In this document: in pieces, positions 23,582-31,388 of the stretch
Layout of the letters: each line of letters begins with the position of its first letter
Position numbering within the stretch: position 1 is the stretch's first letter
Source of the DNA: Halomonas sp. SpR1
GTDB lineage: Bacteria; Pseudomonadota; Gammaproteobacteria; Pseudomonadales; Halomonadaceae
Length of the DNA stretch: 40,844 nt
Direction: 5' to 3'
NCBI RefSeq assembly: GCF_031010175.1
Contig: NZ_JAUAMB010000042.1
Coordinates: 1-40,844 of the forward strand
The notes under the pieces: model-generated
Told to the model about the DNA's origin: nothing
What the model saw: only the letters and a program-made list of their open reading frames with translations
Database searches by the model: none
Made by a program: the position numbers and the translations under genes

Positions 23582-24760
23582 ATGAGTTTGAATCCAAGAG
23601 ATATTGTGGTGGTTGACGGTGTTCGTACCGCCATGGCAAAAGCCAAGAATGGTGCTTTTCGCAACGTTCGCGCCGAGAATCTTTCTGCTGCCACCATGCA
23701 GGCGCTGTTTGACCGTAACCCTAACCTGGATCCCTCAGAAGTTGATGACGTGATCTGGGGCTGTGTCAACCAGACGCTTGAGCAGTCGATGAACATTGCC
23801 CGCAATGCGGCGATCATGACCGGCATTCCCCGCTCGGTGCCTGCACAAACCGTAAACCGCTTGTGTGGTTCTTCGATGACGGCGCTGCATATCGCCGCCG
23901 CTAATATCAAAGCGGGCATGGGCGACTTCTTTATCATCGGCGGCGTTGAGCACATGGAGCATGTGCCCATGGCTCACGGCGTTGACGTTAACCCGGCGGC
24001 GAGCAAATATGCGGCTAAAGCGGCGATGATGATGGGCCTGACCGCCGAGCTGCTGGGCAAAATGCACGGTGTTTCCCGGGAAGAGCAGGACAAATTCGGC
24101 GTTCGTTCTCACCAGCGTGCCCAGGCGGCGATGGAGAAGGGCTACTTTGACAACGAAATTATCGGCGTCGAAGGCCATGACCAGCGTGGCTTTCGAGTCA
24201 TGGTGCAGCGCGATGAAGTGATTCGTGGGGACGCCAGCCTGGAGTCCATGGCGAATCTGAAGCCAGTGTTTGATCCGCGCAACGGTACCGTGACCGCAGG
24301 CACTTCCTCGGCGCTTTCCGTGGGTGCCTCGGCGATGGCGGTAATGAGCTATGAGCGCGCTCAAGCGTTGGGTCTGGAACCGATTGCGCGGGTGCTTTCA
24401 ACCGGCGTGGCAGGTTGTGATGCGTCCATCATGGGCTATGGCCCGGTGCCCGCGTCTAAAAAAGCGCTGAAAATCGCCGGTCTCTCCGCGGCGGATATCC
24501 AGACCGTTGAGCTAAACGAAGCCTTTGCCGCACAGGGTATCCCGGTACTGAAAGATTTAGGTTTCCTGGATGCCATGGACGATAAAGTGAACCTGCACGG
24601 CGGGGCGATTGCTTTAGGCCACCCGTTGGGCTGTTCGGGTTCGCGTATCTGCACCACGCTGCTTAATGTCATGAAGCAGCGCGATACCACTTTGGGCTTG
24701 GCTACCATGTGTATCGGCATGGGGCAGGGCGTTGCGACTGTGTTTGAACGCCTGAAATAA
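23582..24760 (+). CDS. fadA: 3-ketoacyl-CoA thiolase FadA
   Basis: Thiolytic last step of beta-oxidation, beta subunit of the FadBA complex. The 392-residue protein has Cys95 in NRLCGSSMTALH, His347 in GHPLGCSGSR and Cys377 in MCIGMGQG. The N-terminal MSLNPRDIVVVDGVRT resembles Pseudomonas FadA. Two ATGs are adjacent (23579 and 23582); the second is preferred because GGAG (23571-23574) is 7 bp away rather than 4. It ends at a strong terminator, so fadBA is a self-contained unit. Confidence 0.97.
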   Translation: MSLNPRDIVVVDGVRTAMAKAKNGAFRNVRAENLSAATMQALFDRNPNLDPSEVDDVIWGCVNQTLEQSMNIARNAAIMTGIPRSVPAQTVNRLCGSSMTALHIAAANIKAGMGDFFIIGGVEHMEHVPMAHGVDVNPAASKYAAKAAMMMGLTAELLGKMHGVSREEQDKFGVRSHQRAQAAMEKGYFDNEIIGVEGHDQRGFRVMVQRDEVIRGDASLESMANLKPVFDPRNGTVTAGTSSALSVGASAMAVMSYERAQALGLEPIARVLSTGVAGCDASIMGYGPVPASKKALKIAGLSAADIQTVELNEAFAAQGIPVLKDLGFLDAMDDKVNLHGGAIALGHPLGCSGSRICTTLLNVMKQRDTTLGLATMCIGMGQGVATVFERLK

Positions 24761-24794
24761 CGACCTCCTCTTCGTAGCTCCAAGTCAGCACTGG

Positions 24795-24822
24795 AAACGG
24801 CACCTTTCGGGGTGCCGTTTTT
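24795..24822. terminator. fadBA terminator
   Basis: AAACGGCACC-TTTCGG-GGTGCCGTTT is a 10-bp perfect stem followed by TT. The A-rich left arm lets it also serve the convergent deacetylase gene. Confidence 0.93.
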
Positions 24823-24835
24823 AATTGCAAAGCCG

Positions 24836-25924
24836 CTAATCAGATTGAAAAGCGGTGCGGTGAAAATCTGCTGCGGCTTGAACTTCGGCAATACCGCAGG
24901 TATCGGGTACCGGCACCGTGTTGCCTGCTAGCACCGAGAGTACGGCTCTGGTGCCGTTGGCCAAGGACTCCAGGTTGTAGCCACCCTCTAATACAAACAC
25001 CAGACGACCGTCGCAATGCTGTTCAGCTAGCTGCTGTAAAAAACCAGTTAGCGCGCCAAACCCTTCATAGGAAACATTGAGAGCTAAGTCGTGCCAGTGG
25101 GGGTCAAATCCGGCAGAAACCAAAATAATATCGGGCTTAAACCAAGACGCAGCCGGGGCGAGAATGTCGCGAAATGCCTTTAGAAATGCCTCATCCCCAG
25201 CACCGGCGGGTAGCGGTACGTTGATGGTGGTGCCTTCAGCGAGACCTGCGCCAACTTCTTCCAGGTGGCCAGAGCCAGGGTAGAAGGGCGCGGCGCGGTG
25301 AATATCGAAAAACATCACGTTGGGCTCTGCCCAAAAAATATCCTGGGTGCCGTTGCCGTGATGGGCGTCCCAATCGACGATCAGCACCCGTTCGCAGCCT
25401 AGTGCGCTGCGGGCATGGGCCGCTGCCACCGCAACGTTATTGAATAAGCAAAAGCCGCGGGCACGAACGGGCTCTGCGTGGTGCCCCGGTGGGCGAACCA
25501 GTGCAAAGGCGCTTTTAGCGCGCTTTTCCATCACCGCCTCTACTGCCGCAATGGCCGTTCCGGCGGCGACTTCTGCGGCATCTACGCTTCCCGGTGAGAC
25601 CGCCGTGGTGTCGACATCCAGCCAGGCATTTTTGCCGCGCAGACTGAAAATATCGCTTAGATAAGAAGTGGTATGCACCCGAGCGAGCTGCTCATGGGTG
25701 GCCGCTCTGCCCCCTTCAGTTTGCAGGCCCGCAATGGGCGCTCGCGCCAGCAGTTGTTGAATAGCTTTTAATCTGCCTGGGTGTTCAGGGTATTTCCACG
25801 GCACCGGGAGCCCTGCCAGCAGGTGTCGAATGCGCTTATCGATCCGTTGGGATAAAAAGTCGGCATCGATGTTGGGTTCGTGAGCGAGAACGCGATCATC
25901 ATAGAAGGCAATGACGTTATGCAT
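24836..25924 (-). CDS. Histone deacetylase family protein (AcuC/acetylpolyamine deacetylase-like)
   Basis: A zinc hydrolase of the arginase/deacetylase fold, removing acyl groups from amines such as acetylpolyamines or acetyl-lysine. The 362-residue protein has the complete active site: RPPGHHAE (charge-relay His pair), FCLFNNVA, VDWDAHHGNGTQ (zinc Asp and His), FDIHRAAPFYPGSG, SAGFDPHWHD (second zinc Asp) and LEGGYNLE. The start at 25924 (MHNVIAFYDD) is chosen because upstream in-frame residues lack family resemblance. It converges on fadA. The actual substrate cannot be told from sequence. Confidence 0.92.
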   Translation of the reverse strand: MHNVIAFYDDRVLAHEPNIDADFLSQRIDKRIRHLLAGLPVPWKYPEHPGRLKAIQQLLARAPIAGLQTEGGRAATHEQLARVHTTSYLSDIFSLRGKNAWLDVDTTAVSPGSVDAAEVAAGTAIAAVEAVMEKRAKSAFALVRPPGHHAEPVRARGFCLFNNVAVAAAHARSALGCERVLIVDWDAHHGNGTQDIFWAEPNVMFFDIHRAAPFYPGSGHLEEVGAGLAEGTTINVPLPAGAGDEAFLKAFRDILAPAASWFKPDIILVSAGFDPHWHDLALNVSYEGFGALTGFLQQLAEQHCDGRLVFVLEGGYNLESLANGTRAVLSVLAGNTVPVPDTCGIAEVQAAADFHRTAFQSD

Positions 25925-26075
25925 AATGGCTACCTGGTGTACGTGCGTTGAGTAACCGCAGTAATGCCAGCAAGGCACAGTAGTCTTTCAATCGCACAGT
26001 GGGCACGACATGCTTATCTACAGTAAGGCAGGCTAGTCGTGGTTATACAATGGCGCGCTCAAAAAAATACCACTC

Positions 26076-26552
26076 TCAAACAATGCCACTTTCAACACTA
26101 AACGCTAGGGTCATGCTGAGTTCTTCTACCTGATCAGCAAACGAGGACTGCCACTCGCCGCGCAAAATGAGTGGTGGCTGTACCCAGCGCCAGCGTAGAC
26201 CCGTGACGATACTCTCCACTGCGCGCTGGGTGCCCGTGCCGTCATGGCCGGCGCGAATATAGAGTGCGCAGGGTAAGCCCTGTTTCTGTTCTAGAACAGG
26301 GTAGTAGCTGCGATCGAAAAAATCCTTCAGCGCGCCGCTCATATACCCCAGGTTTTCCGTGGTGCCAAGCAGAATCGCATCGCAGGCCAGCACATCGTCA
26401 GGGCCCGCTTCCAAGGGGGCTTTGACCACGCAGTGCATCTGCTCAAGATCAGGGTGGCAAGCGCCCCGGTATGCAGCCTCGCGCAGAGAGAGCGTATTTG
26501 CTGAAGGGGCGTGAGCGACAATTAATAGCTGTTTTTTGAACTCAGATGTCAT
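26076..26552 (-). CDS. Flavodoxin-like FMN reductase family protein
   Basis: 158 residues with the flavodoxin fold. The N-terminal strand-loop LLIVAHAPSANTLSLREAAYRG is the FMN phosphate-binding loop of NAD(P)H-dependent FMN reductases. ACDAILLGTTENLGYMSGALKDFFDRSYY is the second conserved loop seen in WrbA/flavodoxin-like proteins. It is likely a cytoplasmic quinone or flavin reductase; the electron acceptor is unknown. It is divergent from the DCC-family thiol oxidoreductase gene, with a perfect palindrome between them, so the two may share redox-linked regulation. Confidence 0.82.
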   Translation of the reverse strand: MTSEFKKQLLIVAHAPSANTLSLREAAYRGACHPDLEQMHCVVKAPLEAGPDDVLACDAILLGTTENLGYMSGALKDFFDRSYYPVLEQKQGLPCALYIRAGHDGTGTQRAVESIVTGLRWRWVQPPLILRGEWQSSFADQVEELSMTLAFSVESGIV

Positions 26553-26612
26553 GGCGGTGGCCTAAATGGGCAGTGAAGATCCGAAAGGTTGCACCCAACG
26601 TTGAAAATGCCA

Positions 26613-26625
26613 CACTGATTCAGTG
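26613..26625. promoter_or_regulatory. Palindrome between divergent redox genes
   Basis: CACTGA-T-TCAGTG is a perfect 6-bp inverted repeat around one base, 21 bp before the DCC-family start codon, flanked by AACGTT (26598-26603) and ACGTT (26626-26630). It has the size and symmetry of an operator. No regulator is assigned. Confidence 0.4.
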
Positions 26626-26645
26626 ACGTTAACTAGTGAGGCTAT

Positions 26646-27020
26646 ATGCCCAACAAGACATCGATCAATGTCTTTTACGATGCCCAGTGTCCGTTGTGCC
26701 GACAAGAGCGTCGCCGCTATGAGCGCTGGTCGGGCCGCCAGGCAGATGATGTTGGCTGGCTTGATGTGAGTGAACATCGGCAGACACTGCGGGAGAAGGG
26801 CGTTGATCCTAATACGGCGCTGCGCTCTCTGCATGTCGAAACCGCGCAGGGCCAACTGCTTGAGGGTATCGACGCTTACCGTCTGTTAATGGCGCGTATC
26901 CCCTTGCTGGTGCCGGTTGCCTGGATCATTGGTCTACCGGTAATTAAACCAGAATTGCGAAAGTTATATGATGTTTGGGTAAAGCGCCGTCTGAAGAAAC
27001 AGGGTAGGTGGTTCACCTAG
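26646..27020 (+). CDS. DCC family thiol-disulfide oxidoreductase (DUF393)
   Basis: 124 residues starting INVFYDAQCPLCRQERRRYERW. The family motif Y-D-x2-C-P-x-C (Cys15, Cys18) is a thioredoxin-like CxxC centre. The later GLPVIKPELRKLYDVWVKRR segment is also typical. It has no signal peptide; a hydrophobic stretch IPLLVPVAWIIGLPVI near residues 88-103 may associate with membrane. The physiological partner is unknown. The SD GAGG lies five bases before ATG. Divergent from the flavodoxin-like gene. Confidence 0.88.
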   Translation: MPNKTSINVFYDAQCPLCRQERRRYERWSGRQADDVGWLDVSEHRQTLREKGVDPNTALRSLHVETAQGQLLEGIDAYRLLMARIPLLVPVAWIIGLPVIKPELRKLYDVWVKRRLKKQGRWFT

Positions 27021-27095
27021 TTTTCGTACATAAAAGTTCTCATATAAAGCTCAGGCTGTTACGAAACACTCATCCGATAAATCAAGGAGAGAAGC

Positions 27096-27572
27096 ATGGC
27101 ATTTGCACTTTCATCAATGAAGGTTAGCAGCCCAGCGTTTGCTGATCATCAAGCGATCCCTTCTAAACATACGGGAGAGGGCGAAGATGTTTCGCCAGCG
27201 CTTGCTTGGCAGGGCGCGCCCGAAGGTACCAAAGGCTTTGCAGTGATCTGTCATGACCCTGACGCCCCGCTGGTCAGGGACGGCAGCTACGGCTTTGTGC
27301 ATTGGGTGCTTTATAACCTGCCTGGTGATCTTCTGGAATTAACCGAAAAGAGCGCTGCAGGCACCGTCGGCGCTAATGATAAAGGCGGTACAGGCTATTG
27401 TGGCCCAATGCCGCCAGAGGGTCACGGCAAGCACCTTTACTACTTCTGGGTGCTGGCGCTGGATCATCAGACCTCATTGCCTGAAGGTCTTACGTTGGCC
27501 GAACTGCTCAAAGAGGTAGAGCCCAACCTGCTGGGTATGAACCGCCTGGTCGGCACTTACCAGCGCGATTGA
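27096..27572 (+). CDS. YbhB/YbcL family Raf kinase inhibitor-like protein (PEBP)
   Basis: A phosphatidylethanolamine-binding-protein fold protein of 158 residues. The diagnostic motifs DVSPALAWQGAPEGTKGFAVICHDPDAP and GFVHWVLYNLP form the anion-binding pocket, followed by GTGYCGPMPPEGHGKHLYYFWVLAL. Bacterial members have poorly defined roles. It has no signal peptide. A strong AAGGAGAG precedes the ATG. It stands alone, with short gaps to its same-strand neighbours. Confidence 0.94.
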   Translation: MAFALSSMKVSSPAFADHQAIPSKHTGEGEDVSPALAWQGAPEGTKGFAVICHDPDAPLVRDGSYGFVHWVLYNLPGDLLELTEKSAAGTVGANDKGGTGYCGPMPPEGHGKHLYYFWVLALDHQTSLPEGLTLAELLKEVEPNLLGMNRLVGTYQRD

Positions 27573-27661
27573 TCTGGCATCTGGCTGGACATTTTGCGTA
27601 ACCCCTGTAGGCTCCATCGCTTTCTTAGCCCTTTATCTAAGCCAAGTGATGGAGCCTTCTG

Positions 27662-28003
27662 ATGAGTGATCTGCCTAACTGCCCTGCCTGTGCCTCTGAG
27701 TTTAGCTACGACGATGGGCTTCAGTATGTGTGCCCAGAGTGCGGCCATGAGTGGTCAAAGGTAGCAGAAGAGCAGGGCGCTGATGACGCATCAGGCGTGC
27801 GTGATGCCAATGGCAATATGTTGGCTGACGGTGATAGCGTCACGGTGATCAAGGATTTGAAGGTGAAAGGCAGTTCCCTGGTGGTTAAAGTGGGCACCAA
27901 AGTAAAAAGCATCCGCTTGGTGGATGGCGATCACGATATCGACTGCAAAATTGATGGTATCGGCCCAATGAAGCTTAAATCCGAGTTTGTTAAGAAAGCT
28001 TAA
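27662..28003 (+). CDS. yjdM: YjdM/PhnA family zinc-ribbon protein
   Basis: 113 residues with an N-terminal zinc ribbon, Cys7-x2-Cys10 and Cys24-x2-Cys27 (NCPAC and CPECGHEW), then the PhnA/YjdM C-terminal SH3-like domain (VRDANGNMLADGDSVTVIKDLKVKG and KVKSIRLVDGDHDIDCKIDGIG). The family was once linked to alkylphosphonate use, but no phn genes are here and its true role is unclear. It ends just before a terminator shared with the convergent small gene. Confidence 0.94.
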   Translation: MSDLPNCPACASEFSYDDGLQYVCPECGHEWSKVAEEQGADDASGVRDANGNMLADGDSVTVIKDLKVKGSSLVVKVGTKVKSIRLVDGDHDIDCKIDGIGPMKLKSEFVKKA

Positions 28004-28024
28004 AGCCAGTGCAGATAGCCAAAA

Positions 28025-28057
28025 AAATAGCCCCCGGGCTTTAGCCAGGGGACTATT
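28025..28057. terminator. Bidirectional terminator after yjdM
   Basis: AAATAGCCCCCGG and CCAGGGGACTATTT form a long stem with one bulge and one mismatch. It has A/T runs at both ends and lies between two convergent stop codons. Confidence 0.85.
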
Positions 28058-28079
28058 TGCATATCTACCGCCAGATTAG

Positions 28080-28280
28080 TTACGCAGTGGTATTAATCTG
28101 AGTGCCTACGCTACCGCTGGTGGCCAACTGAGCCTCCACAGCGCCGTCCATTAGGGCCGTTATCTGCGCTGCTTGTCCATCTAACGCTTCTTTAAAAACG
28201 CTGAACTGAGCCTGCTGGATCGCTTGTGCCTGCCTCATATCCAGCGTTGCGTTTACCATGTTGTTAACTGCTGCATCCAT
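28080..28280 (-). CDS. YjfB-like putative motility protein
   Basis: A 66-residue amphipathic helical protein (MDAAVNNMVNATLDMRQAQA start, then AQFSVFKEALDGQAAQITALM and a Ser/Gly/Thr-rich tail). It resembles the small YjfB 'putative motility protein' family, which often appears near flagellar genes but is of unknown function. ATG 28280 is selected because GGGAGGAGG lies 7-15 bp upstream. A longer frame to 28313 would cover that site. No flagellar genes are in the window. A perfect 8-bp stem-loop lies in its 5' leader. Confidence 0.75.
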   Translation of the reverse strand: MDAAVNNMVNATLDMRQAQAIQQAQFSVFKEALDGQAAQITALMDGAVEAQLATSGSVGTQINTTA

Positions 28281-28303
28281 AGTCTTCCTCCTCCCAATAT
28301 CGC

Positions 28304-28328
28304 GATGCCTCATACAGTAAGAGGCATC
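28304..28328 (-). promoter_or_regulatory. Stem-loop in the leader of the YjfB-like gene
   Basis: GATGCCTC (28304-28311) and GAGGCATC (28321-28328) form a perfect 8-bp stem around a 9-base loop, ending about 9 bp upstream of the gene's Shine-Dalgarno region. It could be an operator or an RNA structure tuning translation. Confidence 0.45.
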
Positions 28329-28485
28329 TAATACCCTTTGACGCTAGCAGAGGCGGCTAATCAATGCAAAGCTGCCAAGACAGCTGTGATAGCTTTTTTA
28401 AATGATAATGATTGCTGTTTTTGATGTGATCAGCGGCGATCGTGCTGTTATTTTGCGTAAATTGCTATCCATTTTGCTCAAGGGC

Positions 28486-28514
28486 TTCACATCAAATTTA
28501 TACAGGACTAAAAT
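28486..28514 (+). promoter_or_regulatory. Sigma-70 promoter of the suf operon
   Basis: TTCACA (28486-28491) and TAAAAT (28509-28514) are separated by exactly 17 bp, each one mismatch from consensus. Transcription would start near 28521, about 57 bases before sufR. Confidence 0.65.
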
Positions 28515-28524
28515 GGTACTCAAT
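28500..28524 (+). promoter_or_regulatory. IscR type-1-like operator over the suf promoter
   Basis: By hand this 25-bp site matches the E. coli IscR type-1 consensus at 18 of 25 positions, including the ATAC left edge, the GACTAAAAT core and the GGT on the right arm. It overlaps the -10 and start region, a repressor geometry. The adjacent Rrf2-family gene sufR is the obvious candidate to bind it, giving feedback from iron-sulfur status. The other sequence in the 297-bp gap 28281-28577 shows nothing clear beyond the leader hairpin. Confidence 0.55.
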
Positions 28525-28577
28525 TGACGCGGCGACCATTTGGCAGGCTGCGTACTGATGAGACAAAGGGAGTCGAC

Positions 28578-29042
28578 ATGCTTAAGCTTTCTCGGCTGAC
28601 AGACTATGCCGCGGTGGTCATGGCGCAAATTGCCCGCCACCCCGAGGCGTCGCATGCAGCGACAGAGTTAGCTGAGGCCGTGCAGTTGCCCCATCCGACG
28701 GTGAGTAAAACACTCAAAATGCTAGTGAGGGCAGGGCTGCTGGTTTCCCAGCGTGGTGCTCAAGGGGGCTACCGCCTTGCCCGGCCCGCATCGCAGATTA
28801 CCGCCGCCGATATCATCGCGGCGATTGAAGGCCCCGTCGCCATGACCGAGTGCAGCCAAGCAGAAGGCGACTGTGAGCTGGTGGCGACCTGCGGTGTGGC
28901 CGACAACTGGCAGCGGGTCTCATTGGCCATGCGCACGCTGCTGGAGAGTGTAACGCTGGCGCATTTAGCCGATACCGCGCCGATTAAGCTGCCGGTGCAA
29001 CTGCCTATTCAAACGATCAGCCTGTCGGCAGCGTCTGCCTAA
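28578..29042 (+). CDS. sufR: SUF system Fe-S assembly regulator, Rrf2 family
   Basis: A transcription regulator of the Rrf2/IscR superfamily, 154 residues. A winged helix (SRLTDYAAVVMAQIA, VQLPHPTVSKTLKMLVRAGLLVSQRGAQGGYRLAR) is followed by Cys92, Cys99 and Cys105, spaced to ligate a [2Fe-2S] cluster. This is the SUF-linked regulator found in Xanthomonas-type suf operons. ATG 28578 follows GGGAG by six bases. Residues upstream in the same frame are not conserved. It leads the sufBCDST operon with an 80-bp gap to sufB and probably controls it and itself. It is distinct from cyanobacterial SufR (DeoR type), so the symbol is by usage in this group. Confidence 0.92.
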   Translation: MLKLSRLTDYAAVVMAQIARHPEASHAATELAEAVQLPHPTVSKTLKMLVRAGLLVSQRGAQGGYRLARPASQITAADIIAAIEGPVAMTECSQAEGDCELVATCGVADNWQRVSLAMRTLLESVTLAHLADTAPIKLPVQLPIQTISLSAASA

Positions 29043-29122
29043 CAGCAGCGTAAGCACAGCAGGCCTAATTTATTATTTAAAGGCGATAAACCTCGCCACC
29101 CAACTGCCCGGAGGGTATCACC

Positions 29123-30565
29123 ATGGCAAGCGAAGAAATGGAACAGTTGGTTCGTCGCGAATACAAAGATGGCTTTGTAACCGATATTGAGAGCGACACC
29201 CTGCCACCTGGCCTGGATGAAAACACCATTGCCTTTATCTCCAAAAAGAAAGGCGAGCCGGAGTGGATGCTGGAGTGGCGTTTGGATGCCTACCGTCAGT
29301 GGCTGAAGATGGAAGCCCCTTCCTGGGCGCATCTCGACTATCCGCCGATTGATTACCAATCGATTTCGTATTTCAGTGCGCCGAAGCGCCCAGAAGATCG
29401 CCCCCAGAGCCTGGATGAAGTGGATCCTAAGCTGCTGGAAACCTATGAGAAACTGGGTATTCCACTGCACGAACGCGCCGCCCTGGCAGGCGTTGCGGTC
29501 GATGCGGTGTTCGATTCCGTTTCGGTCGCCACCACCTTCAAAAAGCAGCTTGGCGAAGCGGGCGTTATCTTCTGCTCGATTTCGGAAGCCATTCGTGACT
29601 ACCCGGAGCTGATCAAACAGTATCTGGGCACCGTGGTTCCCGTGGCGGACAACTACTTCGCGGCGCTGAACTCTGCGGTGTTTACCGATGGCTCCTTTGT
29701 GTTCGTGCCGGAAGGCGTGACTTGCCCCATGGAGCTGTCCACCTATTTCCGCATTAACGCGGCCAACACCGGCCAGTTTGAGCGCACGCTGATTATTTGT
29801 GAAAGCCGTGCCCAGGTCTCCTACCTGGAAGGCTGTACCGCGCCGATGCGCGATGAGAACCAGCTTCACGCTGCGGTGGTAGAACTTGTCGCTCTGGACG
29901 ACGCCTATATCAAGTACTCCACCGTGCAGAACTGGTACCCCGGTGATGAAAATGGCGTAGGCGGTATCTATAACTTCGTCACCAAGCGTGGCGACTGCCG
30001 CGGCGACCGCTCACGGATTAGCTGGACCCAGGTAGAGACCGGTTCGGCGATTACCTGGAAGTACCCTTCCTGCGTACTGCGCGGCAAAGACAGTATCGGC
30101 GAGTTCTACTCCGTCGCCGTTACCAATGGTCGCCAGCAGGCTGATACCGGCACCAAGATGATTCACATTGGCGAAGGCACGCGTTCGTATATCGTCGCCA
30201 AAGGTATCTCCGCGGGCAGGAGTGACCAATCCTACCGTGGCCTGGTGAAAATTGGCCCGCGGGCCAAAGGGGCGCGTAACTTCACCCAGTGCGACTCATT
30301 GCTGATCGGTGATAAGTGCGGAGCCCACACCTTCCCTTACCAGGAAATCGGCAACAGCACGGCGACCATTGAGCACGAAGCGACCACCTCAAAAATCGGT
30401 GAAGACCAGTTGTTCTATTGCCAGAGCCGCGGTATCTCGGAAGAGGACGCTGTCAGCATGATCGTTAACGGTTTCTGTAAGGACGTCTTCCAAGAGCTGC
30501 CCATGGAGTTCGCCGTTGAAGCCGAAGCGCTGCTCAATGTGACCCTGGAAGGCGCGGTCGGCTAA
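29123..30565 (+). CDS. sufB: Fe-S cluster assembly scaffold protein SufB
   Basis: Core scaffold of the SufBC2D complex, on which Fe-S clusters are built from SufS-derived sulfur. 480 residues, the usual length. Typical segments are EPEWMLEWRLDAYRQW, SISEAIRDYPELIKQYLGTVV, RINAANTGQFERTLII, LEGCTAPM, QNWYPGDENGVGGIYNFVTKRG and DSLLIGDKCGAHTFPY, with the C-terminal FYCQSRGISEEDAVSMIVNGF carrying the conserved functional Cys. The GGAGG site precedes ATG. The 73-bp gap to sufC contains a small GTCGC-CGTA-GCGAC hairpin (30600-30613), which may adjust relative expression. Confidence 0.97.
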   Translation: MASEEMEQLVRREYKDGFVTDIESDTLPPGLDENTIAFISKKKGEPEWMLEWRLDAYRQWLKMEAPSWAHLDYPPIDYQSISYFSAPKRPEDRPQSLDEVDPKLLETYEKLGIPLHERAALAGVAVDAVFDSVSVATTFKKQLGEAGVIFCSISEAIRDYPELIKQYLGTVVPVADNYFAALNSAVFTDGSFVFVPEGVTCPMELSTYFRINAANTGQFERTLIICESRAQVSYLEGCTAPMRDENQLHAAVVELVALDDAYIKYSTVQNWYPGDENGVGGIYNFVTKRGDCRGDRSRISWTQVETGSAITWKYPSCVLRGKDSIGEFYSVAVTNGRQQADTGTKMIHIGEGTRSYIVAKGISAGRSDQSYRGLVKIGPRAKGARNFTQCDSLLIGDKCGAHTFPYQEIGNSTATIEHEATTSKIGEDQLFYCQSRGISEEDAVSMIVNGFCKDVFQELPMEFAVEAEALLNVTLEGAVG

Positions 30566-30638
30566 CCGCTGGTCATTTATTCCACTCAATTATAGTAGTG
30601 TCGCCGTAGCGACTCGCCAGAATCAGAAGGTAATCAAT

Positions 30639-31388
30639 ATGTTGCAAGTGAATGATTTACACGTCTCCGTCGAAGGTAATGAAATCCTCAAAGGCCTTAC
30701 CCTGACCATCAAAGCGGGTGAAGTGCACGCCATTATGGGGCCGAACGGCGCGGGTAAATCGACTCTATCCGCGGTGATTGCCGGTAAAGATGGCTACGAA
30801 GTCACCCAGGGCACGATTACCTTTGAAGGCAAAGACGTGCTCGAGATGGAGATCGAAGAGCGCGCTCAGGCCGGTTTGCTGTTGGGTTTCCAGTACCCGG
30901 TGGAGATTCCAGGGGTTAAAAATATCTACCTGCTGAAATCGGCGCTTAATGCCCAACGCGTCGCCCGCGGGGAAGGTGAAATGCCCGCACCGGAGTTTAT
31001 GAAACTGGTCAAAGAGAAGCTGGGTTATATGAAAATGGACGCCAGTTTCCTCCAGCGCGCCGTTAACGAAGGCTTCTCTGGCGGTGAGAAAAAGCGCAAC
31101 GAGATCCTGCAAATGCTGGTGCTGCAGCCGAAGCTCGCCATGTTGGACGAGATCGATTCTGGCCTGGATATCGACGCCATGAAAATTGTCGCCGACGGCG
31201 TTAACAGCCTGCGCGCTGAAGACCGCGCCATTCTGCTGGTGACTCACTATCAGCGTCTGCTGGATTACATCGTACCGGACAAGGTTCACGTTCTGGTCGA
31301 TGGCCGTATCGTTAAAACCGGCGACGCTGAGCTTGCGAAGCAGCTGGAAGCCAATGGATACGAAGGTATCGAGGAGTCTGTGGCATGA
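30639..31388 (+). CDS. sufC: Fe-S cluster assembly ATPase SufC
   Basis: ABC-type ATPase that binds SufB and SufD and drives their conformational change during cluster assembly. 249 residues with Walker A GPNGAGKS (34-41), the SufC-type Q-loop LGFQYPVEIPGV, signature FSGGEKKRNEILQ and Walker B AMLDEIDSGLD. AAGG lies upstream of the ATG. The stop codon overlaps the sufD start (ATGA, 31385-31388), so the two are translationally coupled, as the 2:1:1 complex would require coordinated synthesis. Confidence 0.98.
   Translation: MLQVNDLHVSVEGNEILKGLTLTIKAGEVHAIMGPNGAGKSTLSAVIAGKDGYEVTQGTITFEGKDVLEMEIEERAQAGLLLGFQYPVEIPGVKNIYLLKSALNAQRVARGEGEMPAPEFMKLVKEKLGYMKMDASFLQRAVNEGFSGGEKKRNEILQMLVLQPKLAMLDEIDSGLDIDAMKIVADGVNSLRAEDRAILLVTHYQRLLDYIVPDKVHVLVDGRIVKTGDAELAKQLEANGYEGIEESVA

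Noticed and set aside
28340..28400. Sigma-54 promoter (TGGCA...TTGCA) for the YjfB-like gene
   Set aside because: The GG and GC elements are about three bases too close together for sigma-54.
28403..28421. Fur-box-like GATAATGATT upstream of sufR
   Set aside because: Only about half of the 19-bp Fur consensus is present and the symmetric right half is missing.
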